Assembly: GCA_902594485.1 (NCBI GenBank)
Contig: CACJMJ010000002.1
Span: 1-54,518 of the forward strand
Origin: an uncultured Bacteroidota bacterium
Lineage (GTDB): Bacteria; Bacteroidota; Bacteroidia; Flavobacteriales; Flavobacteriaceae
Length of the DNA: 54,518 bases
Direction: 5' to 3'
In this document: positions 22,180 to 35,671 of the stretch, one piece after another
Numbering within the stretch: the first letter of the stretch is position 1
Layout of the letters: every line of letters starts with the position of its first letter
The notes under the pieces: model-generated
What the model was told of the DNA's origin: nothing
The model's database searches: none
What the model saw: the letters and a program-made list of their open reading frames with translations, nothing else
Position numbers and translations under genes: made by a program

Positions 22180-22572
22180 ATGAATTACACAACCGATAAA
22201 ATTAAAGTTAGATATCATGAAACTGATCAAATGGGTATTGTTCATCACAGCAATTATTTAAAATTTTTTGAATTAGCAAGAATTGAGTGGCTTGAAAAAC
22301 TAAAAATGCCATATCAGGATATCGAGAGAAATAAAATTATACTTCCAGTAGTTAATTGTGAATTAAAGTTCCTAAAACCACTTGCTTTTGGAGATTCTTT
22401 TATAGTTGAAGTTCATTGTTCCAAAAAACCTACATCATCAATTGAATTTTCATATGAAATTTTTAATAGTAAAGGAGAAAAAACAACAGAGGGAAGAACA
22501 TTACTTGCTTTTTTAAATTCTGACACTATGAAACCTGTAAGATGTCCAAAAATTATAAGTAACTTATTTTAA
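22180..22572 (+). CDS. acyl-CoA thioesterase (YbgC/4HBT family)
   Basis: KVRYHETDQMGIVHHSNYLKFFELARIEWL. Confidence 0.92.
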   Translation: MNYTTDKIKVRYHETDQMGIVHHSNYLKFFELARIEWLEKLKMPYQDIERNKIILPVVNCELKFLKPLAFGDSFIVEVHCSKKPTSSIEFSYEIFNSKGEKTTEGRTLLAFLNSDTMKPVRCPKIISNLF

Positions 22573-22577
22573 TCTAT

Positions 22578-23606
22578 CTACCTATTAATCTCATATAGAA
22601 TATCATCTCCTATATCACTTTTTAAAAATTTTGAAAAGTCTACATTAGGACTTTTAATCCCATCTTTAATATTTTTATTTGATTTAAATACTCTAATTGA
22701 ATCCCATGAATCATTATTAAGAAAATGATTTATTGTTTTTGTTCCACCTTCAATCAATACTGATTGAATTTTCATATCATAAAGTGACTTTATAATTAAT
22801 TGAATATTCTCAAAATTTGAAGATTTTGTATAATTAGGGATAAGATTGTTTTCTTTCTTAGATAATATTATTGTTTTAGAAACCTCTGATAAAACTTTGG
22901 AATCAAGTGGAATTCTAGAATTTGGATCTAATACAAACCTAATTGGATTCTTTCCATCAACAAATCTGGTAGTTAGTAATGGATCATCATCAATTATAGT
23001 TTGTACTCCTACCAAAATTGAATGTTCTTCACTTCGCCATTTGTGAGTTAGTTTTTTTGACTTTTCTCCCGAAATCCAATTGACTTTTCTTAGCGACTGA
23101 TTAGTTTTTAGAGGGCTAATAAAACCATCCTTAGACTCAGCCCACTTTAAAATTATATAAGGTCTTTTATGTTTGTGATATTTAAAAAATCTTTTATTAA
23201 GATTAGAACATTCTACTTCCATTACTCCTACAACTACATCACATCCATTTGACTTAAGTTTATCTATTCCACTCCCATCAACTAATCTATTGGGGTCTTT
23301 AGAGCCAATAACTATTCTTTTAATATTGTTATTTATTATTGCTTCTGTACATGGTGGAGTCTTACCATGATGATTACATGGTTCAAGATTAACATATAAA
23401 GTTGATTCTTTTAATAATTCTTTATTGCCAACACTGTTTATGGCATTTACTTCTGCATGACTTTCTCCATATTTCGCATGATAACCTTCTCCGATTATTT
23501 TATTATTATGGACTATTACAGAGCCAACTAATGGGTTAGGATAGGTGTATCCTATACCTTTTGATGCAAGGTCTATGCATCTCTTCATGAATTTAATATC
23601 ATCCAC
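22578..23606 (-). CDS. ribD: riboflavin biosynthesis deaminase/reductase RibD
   Basis: PNPLVGSVIV, HAEVNAI, LYVNLEPCNHHGKTPPCTEAII. Confidence 0.96.
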   Translation of the reverse strand: MDDIKFMKRCIDLASKGIGYTYPNPLVGSVIVHNNKIIGEGYHAKYGESHAEVNAINSVGNKELLKESTLYVNLEPCNHHGKTPPCTEAIINNNIKRIVIGSKDPNRLVDGSGIDKLKSNGCDVVVGVMEVECSNLNKRFFKYHKHKRPYIILKWAESKDGFISPLKTNQSLRKVNWISGEKSKKLTHKWRSEEHSILVGVQTIIDDDPLLTTRFVDGKNPIRFVLDPNSRIPLDSKVLSEVSKTIILSKKENNLIPNYTKSSNFENIQLIIKSLYDMKIQSVLIEGGTKTINHFLNNDSWDSIRVFKSNKNIKDGIKSPNVDFSKFLKSDIGDDILYEINR

Positions 23607-23657
23607 TTAACTATGTAATAAAATTAGAATTGTAAATTTAAGTCAAAAAGCTCAACT

Positions 23658-24133
23658 ATGCTTATTAGACCAATAAATGAATCTGATAACAAACAATTAG
23701 CAATTATATTGAGGGAAGTTCTAATTGAGATGAATATACCTAAAATTGGTTCTGCTTATGAAGATCCTGAGATTGACAACATGTATGACTCCTATAATTC
23801 AAATAGATCAAGATATTTTGTAGTTAGAGAAAATGATGAAATATTAGGAGGTGCAGGTATTAATCCTCTAAAGGATGGTGACCCTGATATCTGTGAGCTT
23901 CAAAAAATGTATTTTCATAAATCTTTAAGAGGTAGGGGGATTGGTGATAAGATGATTGAGCTCTGTTTAGATTTTGCGATTAAATCTAATTTTAAAAAAT
24001 GCTACATAGAGACTATGCCAAACATGATTAAAGCACAAAAATTATATTTAAAGAAAGGATTCAAATATATAGATGAACCGCTAGGCAATACTGGTCACAA
24101 CGCATGTCCTGTATGGATGATAAAAACCTTAGT

Positions 24134-24137
<4 letters not shown>
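23658..24137 (+). CDS. GNAT family N-acetyltransferase
   Basis: ICELQKMYFHKSLRGRGIGDKMIELCLDFA. Confidence 0.88.
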
Positions 24138-26969
<2,832 letters not shown>

Positions 26970-27004
26970 ACTTATATTAAATTTGCCAAAATACTTTATT
27001 CTAA

Positions 27005-27787
27005 ATGTTTAGATCTTATCTATTAATATTTATTTCATTTTTGGTTATTTCTTGTAATGATTATCAAAAATTATTGAATAGCCCAGAAAATGAAGTGGAT
27101 AAATATACTGCAGCAGAGGAATACTATGAAAACGGAGAATTTAGAAGAGCAAATGCTCTTATTGAACAAATTATTCCTAGCTACAGAGGTAAGCCGCAAG
27201 GTGAGAGACTGGTTTTCTTCTTTGCTAACTCATTTTTTGAAACAAGATCATACTACTCAGCAGCAATTCAATTTGAAAATTTTATAAAATCATATCCTAA
27301 TAGTCAAAGAATTCAAGAGGCTTATTTCATGGAAGCAAAATCGTATTCTATGTTATCTCCTTTGTATACTTTAGACCAAGAAGACACATTCACAGGTATT
27401 GATAAGCTTCAAGTTTTTATAAACCGATTTCCTAATAGTGAATATGTCGTTGAAGCATTAGAGTTAATGGAACAATTACAAAATAAGATTGAAAAAAAAG
27501 CGTTTGAAGTATCAAAGCAATATTATACTATTAGAGATTACAGCTCTGCTATAAAATCCCTAGATAATTTTATTGCAGATAACCCAGGAACAATTTTTAG
27601 AGAGGAAGCGCTTTATTATAGGTGGTTATCACAATATGAAATAGCAGTAAATTCGATTGAATCAAGAATTAATGAAAGAGTAACAGAGCTTGAAAGATCA
27701 CTTGAAAACTTTTTAAGATATTATCCAGATACTATCTTTATTGATGATTTATCTGAAAAAATTAATAATGCAAAACAACTTTTATAA
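27005..27787 (+). CDS. bamD: outer membrane protein assembly factor BamD (lipoprotein)
   Basis: Lipobox VISCNDYQKLL; TPR-like repeats; located upstream of rpoZ-coaBC. Confidence 0.9.
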   Translation: MFRSYLLIFISFLVISCNDYQKLLNSPENEVDKYTAAEEYYENGEFRRANALIEQIIPSYRGKPQGERLVFFFANSFFETRSYYSAAIQFENFIKSYPNSQRIQEAYFMEAKSYSMLSPLYTLDQEDTFTGIDKLQVFINRFPNSEYVVEALELMEQLQNKIEKKAFEVSKQYYTIRDYSSAIKSLDNFIADNPGTIFREEALYYRWLSQYEIAVNSIESRINERVTELERSLENFLRYYPDTIFIDDLSEKINNAKQLL

Positions 27788-27795
27788 ATAAACCT

Positions 27796-28128
27796 ATGAA
27801 TAAATATAGAAACACTAACGCAGCAAATACAACAAAGACATACAATAAGCATGAAATTGAAGACCCTACAAATAACATTTATGAGGCTATTTCTATAATT
27901 GCTAAGAGATCAAGCCAAATTAATTCTGAAATAAAGAAAGAACTTCATGATAAATTAGATGAGTTTGCTACACATAATGATAGTCTTGAGGAAATATTTG
28001 AAAATAAAGAGCAAATAGAAGTCTCTAGATTTTATGAGAAACTTCCTAAACCATATGCAATTGCTGTGCAGGAGTGGTTAGATAATAAAATTTACTTTAG
28101 AGATACTGAATCCGAAGCTGAGCAATAA
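27796..28128 (+). CDS. rpoZ: DNA-directed RNA polymerase omega subunit (Bacteroidota type)
   Basis: NNIYEAISIIAKRSSQIN...KPYAIAVQEWLDNKIYFR and conserved bamD-rpoZ-coaBC order. Confidence 0.82.
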   Translation: MNKYRNTNAANTTKTYNKHEIEDPTNNIYEAISIIAKRSSQINSEIKKELHDKLDEFATHNDSLEEIFENKEQIEVSRFYEKLPKPYAIAVQEWLDNKIYFRDTESEAEQ

Positions 28129-28139
28129 ACATTTAAAAT

Positions 28140-29357
28140 ATGAGTGTTTTAGCTCAGAAAAATATTCTAATAGGAGTTTCAGGTGGAATAGCTGCTTACA
28201 AAATTCCATTATTGATTAGACAGCTTGTTAAGCTTAAATCTAATGTAAAAGTTGTTATGACTCCTTCATCCAAAGAGTTTGTTACACCTCTGACTCTATC
28301 CACAGTTTCAAAAAATGATGTTTTTTCTGAATTTACAACTGAAAAAAATAATAACCCAACTTGGAATAATCATGTAGAACTTGCTGAGTGGGCTGATATT
28401 TTTATTATTGCGCCAGCAACATCCAATACAATCTCTTCAATGGCTAGTGCTCGATGTGACAACCTACTGTTAGCATGCTATTTGTCTTCTAAATGTCCTG
28501 TTTTTGTAGCCCCTGCAATGGACCTGGAAATGTATAAAAACACTCTCAATCAAACAAATATTAAAAAATTAGTATCGAATAATACTAACGTTTTACCTGT
28601 AGGTTCTGGCTCTTTAGCAAGTGGGCTGGAAGGGGAAGGTAGGATGCTAGAACCAAATGAGATAATTGATTATGTTGAAAATAAATTTAAAAAGTCTCTA
28701 CCATTAAATTCTTTAAATCTTTTAATAACAGCAGGACCTACTCATGAAAAAATTGACCCAGTTAGGTATATTGGAAATAGCTCGTCAGGTAAAATGGGGT
28801 ATTCATTGGCGAAAATTGCAAGTGAACTGGGAGCAAATGTAAAACTTTTATTAGGTCCAACTAATCTCTCAATGGATCTTTCCAACATTGAATGTATAAG
28901 AGTTAAAGACTCTGATGAAATGTATGCTCAGACAATAAAATATTTTAAAGAATCCGATATTGTAATTTTTTCTGCTGCTATATCAGATTTCAAGCCTAAA
29001 AAAATTAACAGTAGTAAAATAAAGAAAGAGTCTGGGTTAGACTCTATAGAGCTTCAGCCAACACATGATATTCTTAAAGAACTAGGGAAAATTAAAACAT
29101 CACAATTTTTAGTTGGTTTTGCTTTGGAGACAGATAATGTAATTGAAAATGCCAAAAGTAAATTAAAGTCTAAGAACCTTGATGCAATAGTAGTTAATAA
29201 AATTGGAGATTTTAACCCGATTTCAAGTGACTATAATCAAATTGATTTTATAAATTCGAATTTAGAGATAACATCCTTTGAGAAAAAGTTAAAGATTGAT
29301 GTTTCAAATGATATTATAAATCAAATTATTGAGAATGTTAACAAAACTAAAAATTAA
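28140..29357 (+). CDS. coaBC: bifunctional phosphopantothenoylcysteine decarboxylase/synthetase
   Basis: KNILIGVSGGIAAYK, LLITAGPTHEKIDPVRYIGNSSSGKMGYSLA. Confidence 0.97.
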   Translation: MSVLAQKNILIGVSGGIAAYKIPLLIRQLVKLKSNVKVVMTPSSKEFVTPLTLSTVSKNDVFSEFTTEKNNNPTWNNHVELAEWADIFIIAPATSNTISSMASARCDNLLLACYLSSKCPVFVAPAMDLEMYKNTLNQTNIKKLVSNNTNVLPVGSGSLASGLEGEGRMLEPNEIIDYVENKFKKSLPLNSLNLLITAGPTHEKIDPVRYIGNSSSGKMGYSLAKIASELGANVKLLLGPTNLSMDLSNIECIRVKDSDEMYAQTIKYFKESDIVIFSAAISDFKPKKINSSKIKKESGLDSIELQPTHDILKELGKIKTSQFLVGFALETDNVIENAKSKLKSKNLDAIVVNKIGDFNPISSDYNQIDFINSNLEITSFEKKLKIDVSNDIINQIIENVNKTKN

Positions 29358-30987
29358 TAATTACGCATTAATTGATTCTCTAGAAATTTCTTTTAATAAG
29401 GGAATGACTTCAATTACTGGAGAGACAGGTGCGGGTAAATCTATTATACTAGGTGGACTTTCAATGGTTTTAGGCTCCAGAGTTGATAATTCCAAAATTA
29501 TAAATAAAGAAAAAAAATGCTTTGTTGAGGCAACATTTGATTTAACTGATATATACATAAAGGATTATTTTAAAAAAAATGATTTAGACTATGATGAAAT
29601 AACTATAATTAGAAGAGAAGTTAATCAAAGTGGGAAATCAAGAGCTTTTATTAATGACACTCCAGTAAAACTGGATCAATTATCTGACCTTACAAACAAA
29701 CTCATTGATGTTCATTCTCAATTTAATAATCTAAGTATCCTTGACTCAAATTTTATTTTTTTGATCTTAGACTCATTGTCTAAAAATCAAGATATAATTA
29801 ATAAATACTCAAATGATTTTAAATCACTAAAATTGCTTGAGAAAGAACTTAATGATAAGGTATTATTGAGGGATAAACTAAATTCTGATTTAGACTACAA
29901 TAAATTCTTACATGATGAGTTCAATAATCTTGAAATCAATAATATTAATCTCGAGGAACTTCAAGATAAAATTAAAGAGGCCGATGACTTAGATCAAATT
30001 AAAGATGTACTATCAATTACAATAGGTCACTTAAACTCTGAAGATGTTGGAGTCTTGGATAAACTACAAGATATTTCAAGAAACCTTAATAGATTATCAA
30101 ACTCTTCAGAGAGAATCAGCTTACTCTGCAAAAGGATCCAATCAATTGTTGAGGAAATAAACATAATTTCTAGTGATTCAGAATCCATATTATCTGACAT
30201 TGATAATAATCAAGAAAACATTGATGATTTAAGGAGTATACAAGATAAGATTTACTCTCTGCAAAATAAGCACAGGGCTAATACAATTGAAGATTTATTA
30301 AAAATTAAAAATGATATTGAGTCAAAGATTTTGACACAAAATGATATAGACAATGATATAATTAAAATTGAAGAATCAATTAGAAGCCTAATGTTAAATC
30401 TTAGAGCAGATGCAGTTAAAATTCATAATAACAGAAAATCTGTTATCCCTGATTTTGAAAAATTAATGAACAAGAATTTAATTGAATTAGGTATGGAAAA
30501 ATCTGACATAAAAATTGATCTATCAGAAACAGAAATAATTCAAAAAAACGGTATAAGTATTGGTAAGCTACTTTTTAAATCTAATAAAGGAAGTGTTTAC
30601 AGTGAGTTGAAGGATATTGCATCAGGTGGAGAGATTTCAAGAATAATGCTATCCATAAAGTCTATTCTTTCTAAATACACAAAGTTGGCCTCAATAATTT
30701 TTGATGAAATAGATACTGGGATATCGGGTTCAGTCTCCTCTAAAGTTGGTGAACTGATGAAATTTATGGCACAAAATATGCAAGTAATCGTTATAACACA
30801 TACTGCTCAAGTGGCATCTAAGGGTGACTTCCATTTTAAAGTATTTAAAAGAGAGCATAATGATAAAATTATCACTGATATTAAATTGCTGTCTGATAAA
30901 GAAAGAGTTAATGAAATTGCCGAAATGTTATCTGGTGATAAATCTAACAAGTCAGCAAATGAGCTTGCAAATGAATTATTGAATTAA
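29335..30987 (+). CDS. recN: DNA repair protein RecN
   Basis: LTKLKINNYALIDSLEISFNKGMTSITGETGAGKSIILGGL; FDEIDTGISG. Confidence 0.97.
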   Translation: MLTKLKINNYALIDSLEISFNKGMTSITGETGAGKSIILGGLSMVLGSRVDNSKIINKEKKCFVEATFDLTDIYIKDYFKKNDLDYDEITIIRREVNQSGKSRAFINDTPVKLDQLSDLTNKLIDVHSQFNNLSILDSNFIFLILDSLSKNQDIINKYSNDFKSLKLLEKELNDKVLLRDKLNSDLDYNKFLHDEFNNLEINNINLEELQDKIKEADDLDQIKDVLSITIGHLNSEDVGVLDKLQDISRNLNRLSNSSERISLLCKRIQSIVEEINIISSDSESILSDIDNNQENIDDLRSIQDKIYSLQNKHRANTIEDLLKIKNDIESKILTQNDIDNDIIKIEESIRSLMLNLRADAVKIHNNRKSVIPDFEKLMNKNLIELGMEKSDIKIDLSETEIIQKNGISIGKLLFKSNKGSVYSELKDIASGGEISRIMLSIKSILSKYTKLASIIFDEIDTGISGSVSSKVGELMKFMAQNMQVIVITHTAQVASKGDFHFKVFKREHNDKIITDIKLLSDKERVNEIAEMLSGDKSNKSANELANELLN

Positions 30988-31001
30988 ACTATATTTACAT
31001 C

Positions 31002-31817
31002 ATGGGAAACAATATTTTAAAGGGTAAAAAAGGAATAATCTTCGGAGCTCTAGATAACAGCTCTATCGCCTGGAAAACTGCAGAACGTGTTTATGATGAA
31101 GGAGGCGAATTCATTTTAACAAATGCGCCGGTTTCTATAAGAATGGGAAGCATAAGTGATTTAGCAAAAAAAACAAATTCTGAGGTTATACCAGCAGATG
31201 CTACTAATTTAGAAGATCTTGAAAACTTAATTAACACAGCTACTAGCAAATTTGGTGGTAAACTAGACTTTGTTTTACACTCAATAGGTATGTCTGTCAA
31301 TGTAAGAAAAGGAAAGCATTATACAGATTTAAATTATGAATGGTTAAAAAAGGGATGGGATGTTTCTGCTGTATCTTTTCATAAATTAATGCAATCTCTT
31401 TTTAAATTGGATGCAATGAATCAGTGGGGAAGTATTGTTGCATTAACATACATTGCTGCACAGAGAACATTTCCAAATTATAATGATATGGCTGATAATA
31501 AGGCATATTTAGAATCTATTGCAAGAAGCTTTGGATATTTCTTCGGTAAGGAAAAGAATGTTCGGGTTAATACCATATCTCAATCACCAACTCTAACTAC
31601 TGCTGGTAAGGGTGTCAAAGGACTTGACGACTTTATTAAATATGCTGATTTAACATCACCATTAGGTAATGCAACTGCGGAAGATTGTGCTGATCTAACT
31701 GTTTCTTTATTTTCTGATTATACCAAAAGAGTTACTCTTCAAAACATTTTTAATGATGGAGGTTTCTCAAGTGTTGGAGTAAGCCAGGAGATTATAGATA
31801 AATTAAATTCAAAATGA
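31002..31817 (+). CDS. fabI: enoyl-[acyl-carrier-protein] reductase (NADH)
   Basis: GKKGIIFGALDNSSIAWKTAERVYDEGG; FabI-type SDR. Confidence 0.95.
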   Translation: MGNNILKGKKGIIFGALDNSSIAWKTAERVYDEGGEFILTNAPVSIRMGSISDLAKKTNSEVIPADATNLEDLENLINTATSKFGGKLDFVLHSIGMSVNVRKGKHYTDLNYEWLKKGWDVSAVSFHKLMQSLFKLDAMNQWGSIVALTYIAAQRTFPNYNDMADNKAYLESIARSFGYFFGKEKNVRVNTISQSPTLTTAGKGVKGLDDFIKYADLTSPLGNATAEDCADLTVSLFSDYTKRVTLQNIFNDGGFSSVGVSQEIIDKLNSK

Positions 31818-32392
31818 AAATTGTTGGATTAACTGGAGGTATTGGTTCTGGAAAATCTACTGTTCTAAATGAGTTTAAAGATCTTGGAATAAAGACATAT
31901 AGCGCAGATAATGTTGCAAAGACACTCATTAACACAAATAGAGCATTAATAGACTCAATAAAAAAAGTTTTTGGTAATAATATCTACCAAAAAAATAAAA
32001 TAGATACTAAACAGTTGTCTAAAATTGTTTTTCAGGATTCAGATAAATTAAAAGTGCTTAACTCAATTATTCATCCAGCAGTTTCAAATGATTTTGATTC
32101 TTTTATTAAAGCAAATGATGAAATCTATATAGTCAAAGAGGTAGCAATAATCTTTGAGACAAAATCCGAAAATGCTTATGATAAAATTATTCTAGTCAGA
32201 GCACCTTTAGAAGAAAGAATTAAAAGGGTATTGTTAAGAGATGATACCTCAAGAGATGACGTAATTAAAAGGATTAATAATCAGGTAGATGAGTCTTCAA
32301 TAATTAGTAAATGTGATTATATAATTGACAATCATAACCAATCAGACTTAAAAGATAAAGTCATTCAAATTCATGCAGATTTGATTAGTTAA
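31814..32392 (+). CDS. coaE: dephospho-CoA kinase
   Basis: MKIVGLTGGIGSGKSTVLNEFKDLGIKTYSADNVAK. Confidence 0.96.
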   Translation: MKIVGLTGGIGSGKSTVLNEFKDLGIKTYSADNVAKTLINTNRALIDSIKKVFGNNIYQKNKIDTKQLSKIVFQDSDKLKVLNSIIHPAVSNDFDSFIKANDEIYIVKEVAIIFETKSENAYDKIILVRAPLEERIKRVLLRDDTSRDDVIKRINNQVDESSIISKCDYIIDNHNQSDLKDKVIQIHADLIS

Positions 32393-32452
32393 GTACAATA
32401 CATTAACATTTCGTTAAGAAAGTTTAATTTTAAAATTGAGAATTTTATATAA

Positions 32453-34030
32453 ATGAATAGAAGATTTTACACTTCGTTGGTTTTATTGATGTCCTTCTCT
32501 TTGATTGGGATTATTCTAATGCAGGGTTATTGGATATACTCATCTTGGCAAAATAAAGAAGAGGAATTCTCACTAGCAGTAAATAGAACCCTTCGAGAGG
32601 TTGTTGATGAAATTCAAAGTAGAGAGCTTAACGATTACGTATACACATACCAAATGCTAATTGACTCAATCGGTACACCTGATGAGTCTAATTTTACAGA
32701 TGTTTTCCTTTTCTTGGATGAAGATCAGTCTTCAAATCTTTCAACATTTTTTGCATATGGAATTCTTGAGGAAGATTACAATATAAACCTTCCAAATAAT
32801 TTATCAAATAGATACGGAGATGAAGAACTTAAGGACTATAAAGCAGTTAAGACAACTATTGTAAATAAAAATATATTTGATAGAAGAGAAAATAGACTAA
32901 ATGCATCTATTTCTAAACTTAAAAGTGTAGAAGATATAGACATATTTAAATTTGAAAAGTATAAGTCTGCTTTTCAAGAATATGCTTCATCTCTTCCAAT
33001 TCATAAGAGAACAACCTCAAGAGAAATTCAAGCTCTATTAAACCAAGGCTTTAATGATAGAAATATCATAACTCCATATGAGTTTGGAATTTATAGTAAT
33101 GATTTATCTACAAAAGTTAAATCAAATAACTATTTAGAGGAGCAATCAGGCCCTAAATATTCTATTCCATTTCTTTATGATAGCTCAAGCCCTGTAAAAT
33201 ATGATTTGGTAGTTTCTTTTCCAGATAAACAAGAATATGTTTTATCTGGTATAATTGGAGTTGCAACTCTTTCTTTTATGCTTACTTTAGTCATTATTGT
33301 AATTTCAACGAGTGCTCTTTACCAAATAATTAAGCAAAAAAAGTTATCTGAAATTAAAAGTGATTTTATTAACAATATATCCCATGAATTTAAAACACCT
33401 ATCGCTACTATTAACTTGGCATTAGATGCTATGTCGAGCTCAAAAGATAATTTGAATGATAAATTTAATTCTTACCTGGGCATGATAAGAGAAGAAAATT
33501 CAAGAATGCTTTCACAAGTTGAAAATATCTTAACCATATCTCAACTTGAAAAAAGCTCTAATCCTTTTGAAATGGAAGATACTGATATTCATGAGGTTAT
33601 AGAAGATGCAATAGAACATGTAAAATTAATAGTAGATAGTCGAAAGGGATCTATCAAGATCTCTTTAAATGCAATTAATAGTCTAATAAGTGGAAATAGT
33701 AATCATTTAGAAAACATAATCATTAATATACTTGATAATGCTGTAAAGTATACGCAAGATAATCCTCATATAATTATCTCATCATCTAACTCAGAAGAAA
33801 ATATTATTATTTGTATTGAAGATAATGGAATAGGTATGGATAAAAATATTCAAAAATTAATTTTCGAAAAATTTTACAGAGAGCAAAATGGAAATATACA
33901 CGACACAAAAGGTCATGGTCTAGGTCTGTCATATGTCAAAAAAATAATTGATTTCCATAATGGTAAAATATCTTTGGATAGTAAAAAAGGAGTTGGAACT
34001 AAATTTTATTTAACATTAAAAAATATTTAA
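32453..34030 (+). CDS. sensor histidine kinase
   Basis: Two TM segments; INNISHEFKTPIATINLALDA H-box; HATPase GHGLGLSYVKKI. Confidence 0.95.
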   Translation: MNRRFYTSLVLLMSFSLIGIILMQGYWIYSSWQNKEEEFSLAVNRTLREVVDEIQSRELNDYVYTYQMLIDSIGTPDESNFTDVFLFLDEDQSSNLSTFFAYGILEEDYNINLPNNLSNRYGDEELKDYKAVKTTIVNKNIFDRRENRLNASISKLKSVEDIDIFKFEKYKSAFQEYASSLPIHKRTTSREIQALLNQGFNDRNIITPYEFGIYSNDLSTKVKSNNYLEEQSGPKYSIPFLYDSSSPVKYDLVVSFPDKQEYVLSGIIGVATLSFMLTLVIIVISTSALYQIIKQKKLSEIKSDFINNISHEFKTPIATINLALDAMSSSKDNLNDKFNSYLGMIREENSRMLSQVENILTISQLEKSSNPFEMEDTDIHEVIEDAIEHVKLIVDSRKGSIKISLNAINSLISGNSNHLENIIINILDNAVKYTQDNPHIIISSSNSEENIIICIEDNGIGMDKNIQKLIFEKFYREQNGNIHDTKGHGLGLSYVKKIIDFHNGKISLDSKKGVGTKFYLTLKNI

Positions 34031-34031
34031 T

Positions 34032-34730
34032 ATGAAATCTAATAAAAGTATTCTCTTGGTCGAAGATGATCCAAATTTTGGTAGAATTCTAAAGGACTAT
34101 TTAACAATTAATAATTACGAAGTTACTCTAGCAGTAAATGGTATAGAAGGTTTTGAAAAATTTAACAGATCCGAATTTGATCTCTGCATATTAGATATAA
34201 TGATGCCTTTTAAGGATGGTTTAACACTTGCTAGGGAGATTAGGGAGATAAATGAAATCATACCATTGATATTTTTAACAGCCAAGAACTTAAAAGATGA
34301 TGTGTTAAAAGGCTATAAGATTGGAGCAGATGATTACTTAACTAAACCATTTGATTCTGAGATTCTCCTTGCCAAGATAAAGTCAATACTTAATAGGAAG
34401 CCTAATGTAAATGTCGAAGAAAAAGATGTCTTTGAATTTGAGTTTGGAGAGTTTAGCTTTAATTCAAAGCTGAGAATTTTAACTCATAAAATGGGCGAAT
34501 CTCACAAGCTCTCTCCAAAAGAGAATCAATTACTTAAAATGCTTGTCTTAAATTTTGATGATCTTTTACCAAGAGATATTGCACTCAATAAAATATGGAG
34601 AGATGCTAACTACTTTACATCTAGAAGTATGGATGTATATATCGCAAAGCTTAGAAAATATTTAGATAAAGATATATCCCTCAAGATTATTAATGTTCAC
34701 GGTGAAGGATTTAGACTTATGCAGGAGTAG
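34032..34730 (+). CDS. OmpR-family response regulator
   Basis: ILLVEDDPNFGRILKDYL, LDIMMPFKDG, winged-helix C-terminus. Confidence 0.96.
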   Translation: MKSNKSILLVEDDPNFGRILKDYLTINNYEVTLAVNGIEGFEKFNRSEFDLCILDIMMPFKDGLTLAREIREINEIIPLIFLTAKNLKDDVLKGYKIGADDYLTKPFDSEILLAKIKSILNRKPNVNVEEKDVFEFEFGEFSFNSKLRILTHKMGESHKLSPKENQLLKMLVLNFDDLLPRDIALNKIWRDANYFTSRSMDVYIAKLRKYLDKDISLKIINVHGEGFRLMQE

Positions 34731-34732
34731 AA

Positions 34733-35629
34733 TCATTTAGACCTTGGATGATATTTTTTTAGTACCTCTTCTAAATGATATGTGTCTAAATGAGTGTAAA
34801 TCTCAGTTGTAGTAATACTTTCATGTCCAAGTATAAGTTGAATGGTTCTAAGATCAGCTCCATTTTTTAACAAATGAGTTGCAAAGGAGTGCCTTAGTGT
34901 ATGAGGGCTTATTTTTTTATCTAAACCAACCTTTTTGTAACTATCACTTATTATCTTGAATATCATAGACCTTGTTAAACCTCTTCCATATCTATTTAAA
35001 AATACTATATCTGAGAATTTGGTGTCAATGATATTTTTGTTTCTAATTTTCAAGTACTGTTTTATTTCATTTAATGCTATATTACCTAAAGGAACAAACC
35101 TTTCTTTATTACCCTTTCCTGTAATTTTCATAATATTTTCCTCAAAAAAAATATTTGATAATTTTAAGTTGATAAGTTCACTTACCCTTATTCCTGTTCC
35201 ATAAAGCACCTCAATTATTGTTCTATTTCTTTGACCAAAATTATCATTCAAATCATATGACTCGATTAATTTTGTAATTTCTGTTTCAGTCAATACTTCT
35301 GGAAGTTTTTTATCAAGTTTAGGCGATTCAATGTCTGATATAGGAGATTTTTGAATATGCCCCTCAAAAATTAGATAGTTAAAATAACTCTTTAAAGCTG
35401 AAATACTTCTAGCTTGACTCCTAGACTTTTTATTTGATAAATTGTTATATAGATAATCTTTTAGAGTATCAGATTTACAATTAATAGGTGTTTCTGAAAT
35501 ATGATTAGACTTAATATAGTTTCTAAATAAATTTAGATCATATTCATAACTTTTAATTGAGTTAATACTAAGCCCTCTTTCTAATTTTAGATAGTTTTTA
35601 AAATCCTCAAAGCTAGAGTCCCAATCCAT
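34733..35629 (-). CDS. XerC/XerD-type tyrosine recombinase
   Basis: YGTGIRVSELINLKLSN, SPHTLRHSFATHLLKNGADLRTIQLILGHESITTTEIYTH. Confidence 0.95.
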   Translation of the reverse strand: MDWDSSFEDFKNYLKLERGLSINSIKSYEYDLNLFRNYIKSNHISETPINCKSDTLKDYLYNNLSNKKSRSQARSISALKSYFNYLIFEGHIQKSPISDIESPKLDKKLPEVLTETEITKLIESYDLNDNFGQRNRTIIEVLYGTGIRVSELINLKLSNIFFEENIMKITGKGNKERFVPLGNIALNEIKQYLKIRNKNIIDTKFSDIVFLNRYGRGLTRSMIFKIISDSYKKVGLDKKISPHTLRHSFATHLLKNGADLRTIQLILGHESITTTEIYTHLDTYHLEEVLKKYHPRSK

Positions 35630-35671
35630 TTTTATTTTTTAATTAGTCTTTAAGCATTACCTTTATAATAT

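Noticed and set aside
34733-35629. Tyrosine recombinase as evidence of an integrated mobile element
   Set aside because: Sequence fits housekeeping XerC/D; neighbours (response regulator, aroQ) are core genes and no att repeats or tRNA are adjacent.
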